A DNA stretch of 64,000 nucleotides, taken from Halorubrum sp. BOL3-1 (GTDB lineage: Archaea > Halobacteriota > Halobacteria > Halobacteriales > Haloferacaceae). The position numbers and the translations under genes were made by a program. Where the stretch lies: positions 3,224,001 through 3,288,000 of the forward strand of contig NZ_CP034692.1 of assembly GCF_004114375.1 (NCBI RefSeq). Direction: 5' to 3'. Shown in pieces: positions 55,150 through 63,149 of the stretch. Position 1 is the first letter of the stretch, and each line of letters opens with the position of its first letter. The notes under the pieces are model-generated. The model was not told the origin of the DNA. It ran no database searches and worked only from the letters and a program-made list of their open reading frames with translations.

Positions 55150-55557
55150 TCAGTTCGACGTCGTATTGGGTTCAGACGGGTCGGTATCGTTATACTTGTC
55201 CTCAAACTCCTGAATTAATTGTCCCACCTTCGCATACCAATCGTTCAGCATCCGCTGCATCTCGTCGACGACTTGCTCCGGATCGGTCGGCTGGTACACG
55301 TGATAGTAACCGCCTTGGTCGTAGTTGACCTGTTCTTTGCTGATCAGTCCAGACTGGAGGAGCCGCTGGACAGCGCGATACGCTGTGGATCGCTCGCGGT
55401 TGGTCGCTTCTCCGATTTCGTCTATCGTAAGTGGCTCCTCGCTCTCGACGAGTACCTCGAAGCACGTCCGATCCAACGGTTTGTGACCATGGAAACACTC
55501 CAGTAACCCTTCACACTCCATGTCGCTTCGAAGCTGTTTGGATACTGAATCTGGCAT
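55150..55557 (-). CDS. Winged-HTH regulator, intact copy
   Basis: 135 aa from the ATG at 55557. The winged helix (about 30-85) reads LTIDEIGEATNRERSTAYRAVQRLLQSGLISKEQ, followed by a wing YDQGGYYHVYQPTD and a C-terminal coiled helix (MQRMLNDWYAKVGQLIQEFEDKY) for dimerisation, resembling TrmB-type small regulators. Two cysteines, C18 (MECEGLL) and C24 (LLECFHG), may sense thiols or persulfide. It is the only complete one of three paralogues in the window and lies next to module B. Confidence 0.82.
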   Translation of the reverse strand: MPDSVSKQLRSDMECEGLLECFHGHKPLDRTCFEVLVESEEPLTIDEIGEATNRERSTAYRAVQRLLQSGLISKEQVNYDQGGYYHVYQPTDPEQVVDEMQRMLNDWYAKVGQLIQEFEDKYNDTDPSEPNTTSN

Positions 55558-55595
55558 GCTACTAGTTGATAGTACGGGCAACCGTCGTAAAGTTC

Positions 55596-55612
55596 TTGTG
55601 TAGAATACACAA
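55596..55612. promoter_or_regulatory. Perfect inverted repeat upstream of the winged-HTH gene
   Basis: TTGTGTA-GAA-TACACAA, a 7-bp perfect inverted repeat 39 bases before the start. The half site TTGTGTA equals the core of the motif found upstream of the sulfur genes, so it is the best candidate operator. Confidence 0.65.
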
Positions 55613-55644
55613 TCTTACCCAAGCAAGCGATGTATGATCTGATA

Positions 55645-56508
55645 TCATGCTGACCGTTGCTGCGGAATTAAAAAGACGTTCTCACTCGCCTTGGCAACGA
55701 CATCCTCTGAGACGTTCTCGATGAGAAGCCGCCGCAGGCGACTCCGCCCGCGCGAGCCGAGGAGAATCGTGCTCGGTTCGTGTTCACGCTCGGCTCGTAG
55801 AATCTCTTTGGTCGAGTCTCCGCGTCGAATGTCGGTCTTCGCGTCTAACTCCCACTCTCCGAGTCGCTCAACGAGCGGCTGTATACGTGACTCAACCTCG
55901 GCGTGGTCACCGGTGTCGTCTTTCGGGGAGCGAACGTGTACCAACCTAACCCCTTCGGTCGCGTGGCGGAGATACTCGAACGTATTGAGGGCGCGCTCCG
56001 CGTTCTCCAACAAATCCGTCGCGAACAGGATCCGCTTGAACAGATGCCGGCGTACCGTCCCCGGTGTGTCGGTACCACGCTCGATGCGGTCGACGAGCAG
56101 CGGGACCACCGCCGTTCGAGCGAGATTCCGTGCCGTGGATCCGATCACCCTGTTCTCGAGTGGACTCTCGCCTCGTGATCCGATAAGGATCAGGTCCGTA
56201 CCGACTGTGCCGGCGATTCCGTTTATTCGACGGTGTGGCGTTCCTCGAACGATGTGCATCTCAGCGCCGAAACCGGCGTCCTCTATCTGTGACCGATAGC
56301 GATGTAGCGCGCGCTTGCGTCGCTTTTCGAAGTTGATTCCGGGCATCCCCGAGTGAACACTCGAAGGAACGACCGTCACCAAGTGGATCTGCTCGACACC
56401 GATTTGACTGAGACAGCGCAGCCCAGTCTCCTCCGACTCAATCATAGTCTGGCTCGCCGTCGAGAGATCCGTCGCCAACACTGCCGACTTCGCGGTTATC
56501 GATGACAC
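55645..56508 (-). CDS. Universal stress protein, two UspA domains
   Basis: 287 aa with a GTG start. Domain 1 (AVLATDLSTASQTMIE) and domain 2 (RILFATDLLENAERAL) each end in the glycine motif (IGSRGESPLENRVIGS; LGSRGRSRLRRLLIENVS). Its position next to the TauE/regulator cluster repeats that of the module A gene at 2167-3012. Confidence 0.84.
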   Translation of the reverse strand: MSSITAKSAVLATDLSTASQTMIESEETGLRCLSQIGVEQIHLVTVVPSSVHSGMPGINFEKRRKRALHRYRSQIEDAGFGAEMHIVRGTPHRRINGIAGTVGTDLILIGSRGESPLENRVIGSTARNLARTAVVPLLVDRIERGTDTPGTVRRHLFKRILFATDLLENAERALNTFEYLRHATEGVRLVHVRSPKDDTGDHAEVESRIQPLVERLGEWELDAKTDIRRGDSTKEILRAEREHEPSTILLGSRGRSRLRRLLIENVSEDVVAKASENVFLIPQQRSA

Positions 56509-56546
56509 CTCGCCGTGTCACGGCACCAGTTGATATTTTTTTACTA

Positions 56547-56558
56547 CTCACAATACTA
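56547..56558 (-). promoter_or_regulatory. TAGTATTGTGAG motif between UspA and the small membrane gene
   Basis: The minus strand reads CGATAGTATTGTGAGTAG, about 40 bases before the UspA start. CCGTGTCACGGCACC, a partial palindrome beside it, is shared with 25757-25771. Confidence 0.5.
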
Positions 56559-56742
56559 TCGCGGCGAAAATAAATCCCAGCCATGTCTCCGACAGATACG
56601 ACAGCGTCCCACTGATCGGTGAGGGGCATCTGGTACGGTTTGTCAGCAGCGGCGAGGAACGGATGACCAAAGGGCCCGAACATCTCGGTATTGAAAGATA
56701 GTAACAATACTTATACCTGAATAGATCGTACGATGATACATA

Positions 56743-57039
56743 ATGAGCTGTGAAAAACGGCGTGTATTCGGTGCCGCCTTCGTGCTGTTGCAAGGGGTCG
56801 TAACCGCGGTTTTCCCCCAACTAAGCGTCAAGCTGGCAAAAAAGATGATCGGGAAGAACTTTGATAATGCCTCTGACCTCGAAGCAAACCCGGCGTACAT
56901 CCGTCAGCTCCGTGCGGTCGGTGTCGGTATGGTCGCTGCTGGTGGTACGACTCTCCTCTTAGAAAGACCCCAAGAGACGGAGTCCGGCTCGCCCGAGAAC
57001 GGTGCGTCGGATGAGGGTTCCACCGAGAGCGCGACGTAA
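56743..57039 (+). CDS. Small membrane protein of unknown function
   Basis: 98 aa. A basic start (MSCEKRRVFG) precedes one long hydrophobic segment (AAFVLLQGVVTAVFPQ), a basic amphipathic stretch (KLAKKMIGKNFDNASDLE), a second hydrophobic segment (LRAVGVGMVAAGGTTLLL) and an acidic Ser/Glu-rich tail. The copy at 25988 is broken. The family is unknown to me; conservation between copies supports it as a gene. Confidence 0.7.
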   Translation: MSCEKRRVFGAAFVLLQGVVTAVFPQLSVKLAKKMIGKNFDNASDLEANPAYIRQLRAVGVGMVAAGGTTLLLERPQETESGSPENGASDEGSTESAT

Positions 57040-57367
57040 TCTCTCCGACGAGACCGACGGCGGGTCACGCTGGATTCGGAGGTCTTCCGCCGACACGCAT
57101 CTTCTGACCGTGTGGGTCATCAACTCCGCGTAGGAGTCCAATCCGAGTTCCTCTATCCGAACACTTCTCCGGAGACGACGCCTCCGTTCGTGACCCCAGT
57201 ATCGCGCCCGAGAGTCACAAGACAGTTCGTCCGCAGGTGTGTCGCTCTCTCCGCCGAGCGGGGGGTATCGACTCCTGTTTCCAGCCGATTGCGTTTATTA
57301 GGATTTATTGAAACCCTCAGTTAGTGACAAGTTCTAACGGGCGTGCTGACTACAGAGGACGCACCTA
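57040..57367. other. Non-coding stretch homologous to 26419-26700
   Basis: It continues the shared sequence behind the small membrane gene (GACACGCATCTTCTG, TCTCCGCCGAGC). No gene could be supported. Confidence 0.5.
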
Positions 57368-57859
57368 TCAAAGAAACCGTTCGTCGGCTTCTTTTGAGTG
57401 AATCGTTGACTCCGAGGCGGTGAGCCACCCGGTGTCCACGTCGGATGGAACGTCGAATTCGGGAACAAATGGCTTGATGTCCAGCAACGGTGTCTGATTG
57501 ACGACATCGATATCGTTGACGGTTACCGTTTCATCTGTGACAGATTCAATCTCGACGACAGAGAGGCCGATTGGATTCGGACGTTGCGTGGCTCGCGTCG
57601 CAAAGACTCCCCGCTACTTGTCATCGAGGAACGGTTCAACCTCCAGCGGAGCAGCGTCGTCAGACGCATGAAAATGATACAGTAAGAGACAATACGTGAA
57701 TCCGTCGAGATCCTGTAATCCATCTGCGTACGCTTCCTTGAGTTCGACAGTCCTCTCTACGGCAACATCTCCAACCGGTTGGGTCGGTATTCCGTCCGGT
57801 GATTGGAAACCTGTTCGGATTACTCCGATCGCCTCATAGCTGAGTTGATCTTCGGACAC
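57368..57859 (-). pseudogene. trmO: TrmO (TsaA-like) tRNA methyltransferase with an internal amber codon
   Basis: The frame from the ATG at 57859 reads YEAIGVIRTGFQSPDGIPTQP, the TrmO start, and LDGFTYCLLLYHFH. At 57614-57616 it has TAG (LDDK-stop-RGVFATR), then continues as ATRATQRPNPIGLSVVEIE, the SAM-binding signature, to the stop at 57368. Apart from this codon the gene is full length (163 codons). TrmO methylates t6A37 in tRNA; another copy must exist elsewhere if the function is needed. Confidence 0.8.
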
Positions 57860-57967
57860 ACCGGTAATTCAGGCTTCGAGTGACACATCAATTCGCGACC
57901 GATACACGCGTTGTATCTCGCACGGCCATCAACTGCTGAGGATTTCGACAGAGCCGCTTATTCTTTT

Positions 57968-58033
57968 TCAGCACGCCATGAACAGGCTGGCGAGCGCCGC
58001 GGCGAGCAAGAGGGTGGTGAAAGCGAGGTCCAT
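57968..58033 (-). pseudogene. PiT transporter remnant, first 21 codons
   Basis: MDLAFTTLLLAAALASLFMAC-stop matches the first 21 residues of the module A PiT protein (MDPVLFALFVATALASLFMA). After this the gene is deleted. It lies at the same place, in front of the YeeE gene, as in module A. Confidence 0.8.
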
Positions 58034-58048
58034 CTGACGTGGGAGACG

Positions 58049-58510
58049 TCAGTCGGCGCTCGCCGGCGCGGCGTCGCGGGTCTGACTCCGGCTGCGCCAG
58101 TAGCCCTGGGCGTACGCGCCGACGAACATCCCGCCGAGCGCCCACAGGATCGTGATGTTCCCGACGCCGAGGCTGGCGTACGCCGCGCCTGGACATATAC
58201 CGGAGAGCCCCCAACCGACGCCGAAGACGGCGCCGCCGGCGAGGACGTTCCGGTCGAACGGCTTCAGCCGCCGCTCGTACGAGGCCCCTGTGAGGGGCGC
58301 GGCGTCACGAATTCTGGGAAGTAGCGCGAAGGCGACCCCAGAGACGATCGCCGCCCCGAACATGACGAACGGGAGGCCGAGGTCCTCGAACAGGAGGAAG
58401 TTCACCACGACTTCTGGTCGCGCCATGTGGCTGAACCCGAGCCCGAACCCGAATATCAGGCCGCCGACGAACACCAGCGGCTTGAAGAGGGGATGACGGT
58501 CTTCACTCAC
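58049..58510 (-). CDS. YeeE/YedE-family membrane protein, second half (module B)
   Basis: 153 aa from a GTG at 58510. The same signature sequences as the module A copy are present (GFSHMARPEVVVNFL, GICPGAAYASLG), and the protein differs from it at only a few positions. Here the gene no longer overlaps the upstream YeeE gene but is separated by 121 bp, and it starts with GTG instead of ATG. Confidence 0.85.
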   Translation of the reverse strand: MSEDRHPLFKPLVFVGGLIFGFGLGFSHMARPEVVVNFLLFEDLGLPFVMFGAAIVSGVAFALLPRIRDAAPLTGASYERRLKPFDRNVLAGGAVFGVGWGLSGICPGAAYASLGVGNITILWALGGMFVGAYAQGYWRSRSQTRDAAPASAD

Positions 58511-58631
58511 GCGTCGCTTCCTCCGGTCGCTCTCGTCCGGGCGCTTCGAGACGCTCGCTGCTCACGGCTCACGTCCGTCCGCCGTTCGCCTTTCGAAGCG
58601 CTCACTCCGTTCGCATCTCGCGTCTCGCACA
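58511..58631. repeat. 121-bp GC-rich insertion between the YeeE genes
   Basis: In module A the two genes overlap in TAATG; here TAATG is still present at the upstream stop, but the downstream gene has been pushed away by sequence rich in GAACGGAGTGAGCGC and CGGCTCACG-like words. Such words are frequent in haloarchaeal extragenic repeats. No gene is present. Confidence 0.6.
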
Positions 58632-59189
58632 TTATGGGCTCACCCCCAGCGCGGCGACGACCTGTGCTGTTCCGATGGCTACCGCTAGGAATGTCGCGAC
58701 GCCGACCAACGACGTCTTCGACGCCGATCCGACGCCGCAGACGCCGTGGCCGGACGTACAGCCCTTGCCGACCCTGGTCCCGATGCCGACGAGGATGCCG
58801 CCGAGGAACAGCCGCCACGGCTGGACGTCGGTCGTCCACAGCGTCACGCCCGCGACTTCGTAGAGCTGACCGGTCGTCCCGGGCTCGTACAGCGAGGTCG
58901 TGACCACGCCGGACTGGACCGTCGCGGCGAACGCGAGCGCGCCCAAGATGATCCCGGCCGTGAACACGACCCGCCAGTCCCGCGAGCCGACGTACTGCTG
59001 AAACCGCGGCTGGTCGGAGGCGTACGAGAGCGTCGACTCGAGGAACGTGCTCGCCCCCGCCGGGATACCCGTGCCGACGTAGATGACGACGGTCCCGAGC
59101 CCGACGAGCAGACCGCCGACGGCGTACCGGCTGATCCCGTTCGGGAACAGCTCGGCGACCGCCTGAAGCAGCACGAGTGAAGTCGCCAT
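58632..59189 (-). CDS. YeeE/YedE-family membrane protein, first half (module B)
   Basis: 185 aa with GKGCTSGHGVCGV, about five membrane segments. It is very similar to the module A protein (8090-8647), but the DNA is visibly diverged, in contrast to the neighbouring rhodanese-MBL gene. It starts 8 bp after the rhodanese-MBL stop, as in module A. Confidence 0.85.
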   Translation of the reverse strand: MATSLVLLQAVAELFPNGISRYAVGGLLVGLGTVVIYVGTGIPAGASTFLESTLSYASDQPRFQQYVGSRDWRVVFTAGIILGALAFAATVQSGVVTTSLYEPGTTGQLYEVAGVTLWTTDVQPWRLFLGGILVGIGTRVGKGCTSGHGVCGVGSASKTSLVGVATFLAVAIGTAQVVAALGVSP

Positions 59190-59197
59190 CGGGGTCG

Positions 59198-60391
59198 TCA
59201 GTCACCCGCGAGCGACTCTTGACTCGCCGCGCAGTTGTTGGGGCCGAGTTCGAGCGTGAACGCTTCCTCGTCGTCGACGGTGTTCTGCCCGAGGTTCGTC
59301 GCGATAATGTCCTCGTAGTTGGCCGGCCGCGGAGGCATGTCCGAGAGGATCAGGTCGACGAACTCGTCCTCGTCCATCGTGAGCGCGTCCATCTCCGCGA
59401 CGAGGTCACCGACGGGTGCGGTGTAGGTGCCGTCATCGGCGGGCTCGGCGGCGTCGCTGAAGTGTGCGCCCCCAACCAGGGTGTCGTCGGGCAACGCCAG
59501 GACGCGCTCTCGGAGCGACTCGTAGAGCATGCGCGCGGCGTCGGGCGCGCCCTCGTCGCCCTCCTCGAGGTCGGGGCGGGCGACGCTCTCGACGAACAGT
59601 CCGTCGCCGGTCGCGAGCAGACTCCCGTCGACGAGGTAGGAGGTCATCCCCGTGGTGTGGCCGGGCGTGTGAACGGTCTCGATGGTGGCGTCGCCGATCT
59701 GGAAGGTGTCGCCGTCAGCGGCGTTCGCCAGGTCGTCGGCGTACGTGACGCCGCGGTCGACGGCCGCGTTCGGGATGACGCCCTCGACGCCCGCGTCGTC
59801 GAGATCACGCACGCCGGAGATGTGGTCGGCGTGGACGTGGGTGTCCAGCGCGTACTTCAGGTCGACACCGAGGTCGTCGGCGTCGGCGAGGTAGCGGTCG
59901 GTGAACGCCCGCAGCGGGTCGATGATCGCGGCCTCACCGTCGTCGTAGAGGAAGTAGCCGAGACAGCCGGAAGAGGGACGCTGGTACTGGAGGAGCGTGC
60001 CGGCGCCGTCGTAGTCGGTGACTTCGACGGTTTCGTAGATGCTCGCCCAGCCGTTCATGCCGTCTTCGAGGTGGTCGACCTCGTAGTCGCGCTCGACGAG
60101 CGTGCCCGCGACGTACTCGCTGGCGCCGCCCTTCGCGCACAGGACGGTCACCTCGCGGTCGTCGGGAATACGGTCGAGAACGTCGTCGTCGATCTCGTCG
60201 TCGAGGAACTCGAAGTAGGGGACGTTGATCGACGTGACGTTCTCGCCGTCGATACGCCACTCCTCGTAGTCGGAACCCATCCGCGTGTCGAGGAGCGTCA
60301 CGTCGTCACCGGCGTCGATGCGGTCCTTCAGCGTCTCCGGCTCGACCGACGCCACGGCGACGTCGGGAGTCGGGAAGTCGTCAGCGTTCAT
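59198..60391 (-). CDS. Rhodanese-MBL fusion, persulfide dioxygenase-like (module B)
   Basis: 397 aa from the ATG at 60391 (MNADDFPTPD), the same length as the module A copy. C85, THVHADH (H185, H187, D189, H190) and C387 in GPNNCAA are all conserved. Bases 59194-60241 show no difference from 8652-9699, while the first 40 or so codons and the upstream YeeE genes differ. The function is as for module A: oxidation of persulfide to sulfite. Confidence 0.87.
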   Translation of the reverse strand: MNADDFPTPDVAVASVEPETLKDRIDAGDDVTLLDTRMGSDYEEWRIDGENVTSINVPYFEFLDDEIDDDVLDRIPDDREVTVLCAKGGASEYVAGTLVERDYEVDHLEDGMNGWASIYETVEVTDYDGAGTLLQYQRPSSGCLGYFLYDDGEAAIIDPLRAFTDRYLADADDLGVDLKYALDTHVHADHISGVRDLDDAGVEGVIPNAAVDRGVTYADDLANAADGDTFQIGDATIETVHTPGHTTGMTSYLVDGSLLATGDGLFVESVARPDLEEGDEGAPDAARMLYESLRERVLALPDDTLVGGAHFSDAAEPADDGTYTAPVGDLVAEMDALTMDEDEFVDLILSDMPPRPANYEDIIATNLGQNTVDDEEAFTLELGPNNCAASQESLAGD

Positions 60392-60451
60392 ATCGGACAA
60401 CAACACCTACCGGCCTGACGCACAAAAGTATTTTCATAGTATTTCCTTTAC

Positions 60452-60463
60452 TAAGCAATACTA
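60452..60463 (-). promoter_or_regulatory. TAGTATTGCTTA motif upstream of rhodanese-MBL (module B)
   Basis: The minus strand reads CAGTAGTATTGCTTAGTAAAG, about 60 bases before the start, the same distance as in module A. Confidence 0.52.
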
Positions 60464-60590
60464 CTGTGGCTGAAGAAGCGCTTCATAGTGAAGAATCCCA
60501 AAATAAAGATTTATTCGGGTCTGTAAGAGAACCCGGTCTGAGAGTGGTTTGTAATAAACACAATGACCGACAATCTTTTAATCTAGCACC

Positions 60591-60602
60591 GAATATTGTG
60601 CG
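60591..60602 (+). promoter_or_regulatory. Motif and promoter upstream of tusA (module B)
   Basis: GAATATTGTGCG lies 36 bases before the TusA start; TTTTAA is at 60577-60582 and TTAGCTCCAATACAG follows. The arrangement is conserved with 10035-10080. Confidence 0.55.
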
Positions 60603-60637
60603 TTAGCTCCAATACAGACCACCGGAGCAGATAACCA

Positions 60638-60883
60638 ATGAGTGCCGAATACGACATCGCGGAGACGCTCGACGTGAAAGGCGCATCGTGCCCCATGCCC
60701 GTTGTGAAGACGAAGGGAGCCACCGACGACCTCGCGGCCGGCGACGTCCTCGAAGTGGTGGCGACCGATTCCGGTAGCATGAGCGACCTCGACGGATGGG
60801 CGGCCGGCACCGCCAGCGTCGAGCTCCTCGATCAAGAGGCCGGAGACGACGTGTACAAACACTACGTGCGCAAGACGGAGTGA
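60638..60883 (+). CDS. TusA-family sulfur carrier protein (module B)
   Basis: 81 aa with GASCPMPVVKTKG, the carrier cysteine C18. It directly precedes DsrE2 (2 bp); the DsrE gene found between them in module A is missing. Many synonymous differences from 10098-10343 show that this part of the module was not homogenised. Confidence 0.9.
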   Translation: MSAEYDIAETLDVKGASCPMPVVKTKGATDDLAAGDVLEVVATDSGSMSDLDGWAAGTASVELLDQEAGDDVYKHYVRKTE

Positions 60884-60885
60884 CG

Positions 60886-61458
60886 ATGAGCACGGACACA
60901 CCCGACGCGTCGGCCGACGACGCGCCCTCGCGTGCGGAGCTTGCTGCCCGCGTCGACGAACTCGAGGACGCGCTCGCCGACGCCACCGGCGAGGACGACT
61001 CCAAGAAGATGAGCATCATCGCGACGAAGGGGACGCTCGACATGGCGTACCCGCCGCTCATCCTCGCCAGCACCGCCGCCGCGTTCGGCTACGAGGTGAC
61101 CGTCTTCCACACGTTCTGGGGGCTGGAGATCCTCCACGAGGAGCGCTCGAAGAACCTCAAGCTGAGCTCCGTTGGCAATCCCAACATGCCGGTCCCGAAC
61201 GCGGTCGCGGCGCTCCCGGGCATGGACCGCGTGACGACGAAGATGATGGAGCGGAAAATCGACGACAACGACACCGCGAGTGTCGAGGAACTGCTCGAGA
61301 CGAGCCTCGACATGGGCGTAGAGTTCCAAGCCTGCCAGATGACTATCGACCTGATGGACTACGACGAGGACGACTTCTACGACGGCGTTACGACCGGCGT
61401 CGGCGCTGCGACCGCCCTCCAAGACATGGTAGACGCCGACATCCAGCTCCTCGTCTGA
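60886..61458 (+). CDS. DsrE2-like sulfur transfer protein (module B)
   Basis: 190 aa from the ATG at 60886, the same length as the module A protein, with C150 in FQACQMTIDLM. The N-terminal 20 residues differ, and bases 60960-61319 are identical to 10810-11169. It is the last gene of module B. Confidence 0.87.
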   Translation: MSTDTPDASADDAPSRAELAARVDELEDALADATGEDDSKKMSIIATKGTLDMAYPPLILASTAAAFGYEVTVFHTFWGLEILHEERSKNLKLSSVGNPNMPVPNAVAALPGMDRVTTKMMERKIDDNDTASVEELLETSLDMGVEFQACQMTIDLMDYDEDDFYDGVTTGVGAATALQDMVDADIQLLV

Positions 61459-61461
61459 TCG

Positions 61462-61710
61462 TGGAAGGAGTTCTCAAAACGCTCCGGCTCTGAGATCATC
61501 GAGGTCAAGCGAGGCCGTGTTCCCCGGCCGGATGGTCAACATACCGACCGGCCAGTGGAGAATCCTCGTACGCTTGCGAGCGATATCCGAATGACCGAGG
61601 CCGGGATCGGCGGCGGAAAGTACGGTGCCGGCACGCTTGAATTCGGAGTTCCGCCGGAGCGAGCCTCTCACACCCAGCGACGCATCAGCGACCCCGGAGA
61701 GGCGAGTTGA
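61462..61710 (+). pseudogene. C-terminal remnant of an unidentified gene
   Basis: An open frame of 82 codons without a start: SGSEIIEVKRGRVPRPDGQ ... MTEAGIGGGKYGAGTLEFGVPPERASHTQRRISDPGEAS-stop. It looks like the end of a protein gene cut on its left. No family recognised. Confidence 0.4.
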
Positions 61711-63003
61711 CTACGGCCAGAGCCCACGCGTCTCGTGAGCCTCGGCAATCCGAGAGAGAGCAACGACGTACGCCGCGTCACGCCACGTCACGTCCCGTGC
61801 TTCGAACTCCTCGCGGACGTCCCGCCAGGCGGCCAACATCTCTGTCTCGAGTTCGTCGTTGACGCGCTCCAGCGACCACGACCGACGGTTGATGTCTTGG
61901 AGCCACTCGAAGTAGCTCACCGTCACACCGCCGGCGTTCGCCAGAATGTCCGGAATTACCGGGATATCTCGCTCAGCAAATATCTCGCTTGCTACGGTCG
62001 TCGTCGGGCCGTTCGCACCCTCGACGATCATGTTTGCCGCGATGTCGTCGGCGTTGTCCGTCGTCAGGACGTTCCCGATAGCCGCCGGAACGAGGACGTT
62101 GACATCGAGTTCCAGCAGTTCCTCGTTCGTGATCGCCTCGGGCGCGTCCTGGCGCGTGACCGCCTCTGGTTCCTCATCGTGGGACGGAATCGCGTGCGTG
62201 TCGAGTCCCTCCGGGTCGTAGATCCCGCCGTTGACGTCGCTTACAGCGACAACTGTCGCACCCCAGTCGTCGAGCAGGCGCGCCGCATTTGCGGCGACGC
62301 TACCGTACCCCTGTACGGCAACAGTTGTCTCCTCGACGTCCTGCTCGTAGTACTTGATAGTCTCGCGGGCGACAATCGCAACGCTTCGGCCGGGCGCTTC
62401 CTCTCGACCTTCGCTCCCACCGACGATCGGAGGCTTTCCGGTGACGACACCGGGGATGGTTTCTCCCTCCTGCATCGAGTAGGCGTCCATCAGCCACGCC
62501 ATCGTCTGCGGGTCCGTCCCCATATCGGGCGCGGGGATATCCTTTGTGGGGCCGATGACTGCCCGAATCTCGTCGGTGAACCGCCGAGTGAGTTGCTCTT
62601 TCTCGTCGTCGGTCAACTCTTTGGGATTCACCGCGATACCGCCCTTTGCTCCCCCGAACGGGAGGTCCATCACGGCGCACTTCCAGGTCATCCACATGCC
62701 GAGCCCGACGCACTCCTCGCGCGTGACCCCAGGGTGGTAGCGGAGTCCCCCCTTGTGCGGGCCGCGGACGCTGTCGTGTTGGGCCCGGTACCCCGTGTAG
62801 ACCTCGACGTCGCCGTTCTCTCGTTCGATTGGGACGGTGACTTCGTGGACCTTCTTGGGGTGTTTGAGGCGTTCGACGACGTTCTGGTCGATGTCGAGGT
62901 GGTCGGCGGCGTGCTGGAGCTGGCGGCGCGCGGTCTCCAGGGCGGACTCCTCCTCGGTCGGTTCCTCCTGCGGCTCGTCTGGTGTCGTTGTTGTCGAAGC
63001 CAT
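61711..63003 (-). CDS. gdhA: Glutamate dehydrogenase family (Glu/Leu/Phe/Val)
   Basis: 430 aa. Substrate-binding lysines lie in [13 protein letters not shown] and [19 protein letters not shown], and the catalytic region in [19 protein letters not shown]. The Rossmann motif [14 protein letters not shown] and EGANGPTT follow. The acidic N-terminus ([16 protein letters not shown]) is a haloadaptation. It is directly upstream of nothing metabolic here and may be unrelated to the sulfur module. Confidence 0.9.
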   Translation of the reverse strand: MASTTTTPDEPQEEPTEEESALETARRQLQHAADHLDIDQNVVERLKHPKKVHEVTVPIERENGDVEVYTGYRAQHDSVRGPHKGGLRYHPGVTREECVGLGMWMTWKCAVMDLPFGGAKGGIAVNPKELTDDEKEQLTRRFTDEIRAVIGPTKDIPAPDMGTDPQTMAWLMDAYSMQEGETIPGVVTGKPPIVGGSEGREEAPGRSVAIVARETIKYYEQDVEETTVAVQGYGSVAANAARLLDDWGATVVAVSDVNGGIYDPEGLDTHAIPSHDEEPEAVTRQDAPEAITNEELLELDVNVLVPAAIGNVLTTDNADDIAANMIVEGANGPTTTVASEIFAERDIPVIPDILANAGGVTVSYFEWLQDINRRSWSLERVNDELETEMLAAWRDVREEFEARDVTWRDAAYVVALSRIAEAHETRGLWP

Positions 63004-63005
63004 CG

Positions 63006-63149
63006 CTATTCGATCGGTGTCCGTCGGTTCCGCATCTCGCCACCACAGTCAGGGCACGAGCCGGGGTTGTCCTCTGTAAGGATGATGTTTCCACATTCGA
63101 AACACTCGTATGGCGATTCCTCGTCTGGGGTTTGATCGGCATCTCTCAT
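63006..63149 (-). CDS. Zinc-ribbon (rubrerythrin-like) small protein
   Basis: 47 aa from the ATG at 63149. [26 protein letters not shown] has two CxxC pairs of a rubredoxin/zinc-ribbon knuckle. The stop is 2 bp before the dehydrogenase start, so they are co-transcribed. An earlier in-frame start (63194) is possible. Small haloarchaeal proteins of this type often lie beside metabolic genes; role unknown. Confidence 0.72.
   Translation of the reverse strand: MRDADQTPDEESPYECFECGNIILTEDNPGSCPDCGGEMRNRRTPIE

Noticed and set aside
272-57616. In-frame TAG codons (winged-HTH at 272, trmO at 57614) as pyrrolysine or other recoding
   Set aside because: Neither protein family uses pyrrolysine, one of the genes also has a frameshift, and no pyl genes are in the window.
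61735-63135. 466-codon plus-strand frame opposite glutamate dehydrogenase
   Set aside because: It is the antisense of a clear dehydrogenase gene with all signatures; it has no recognisable domains of its own.
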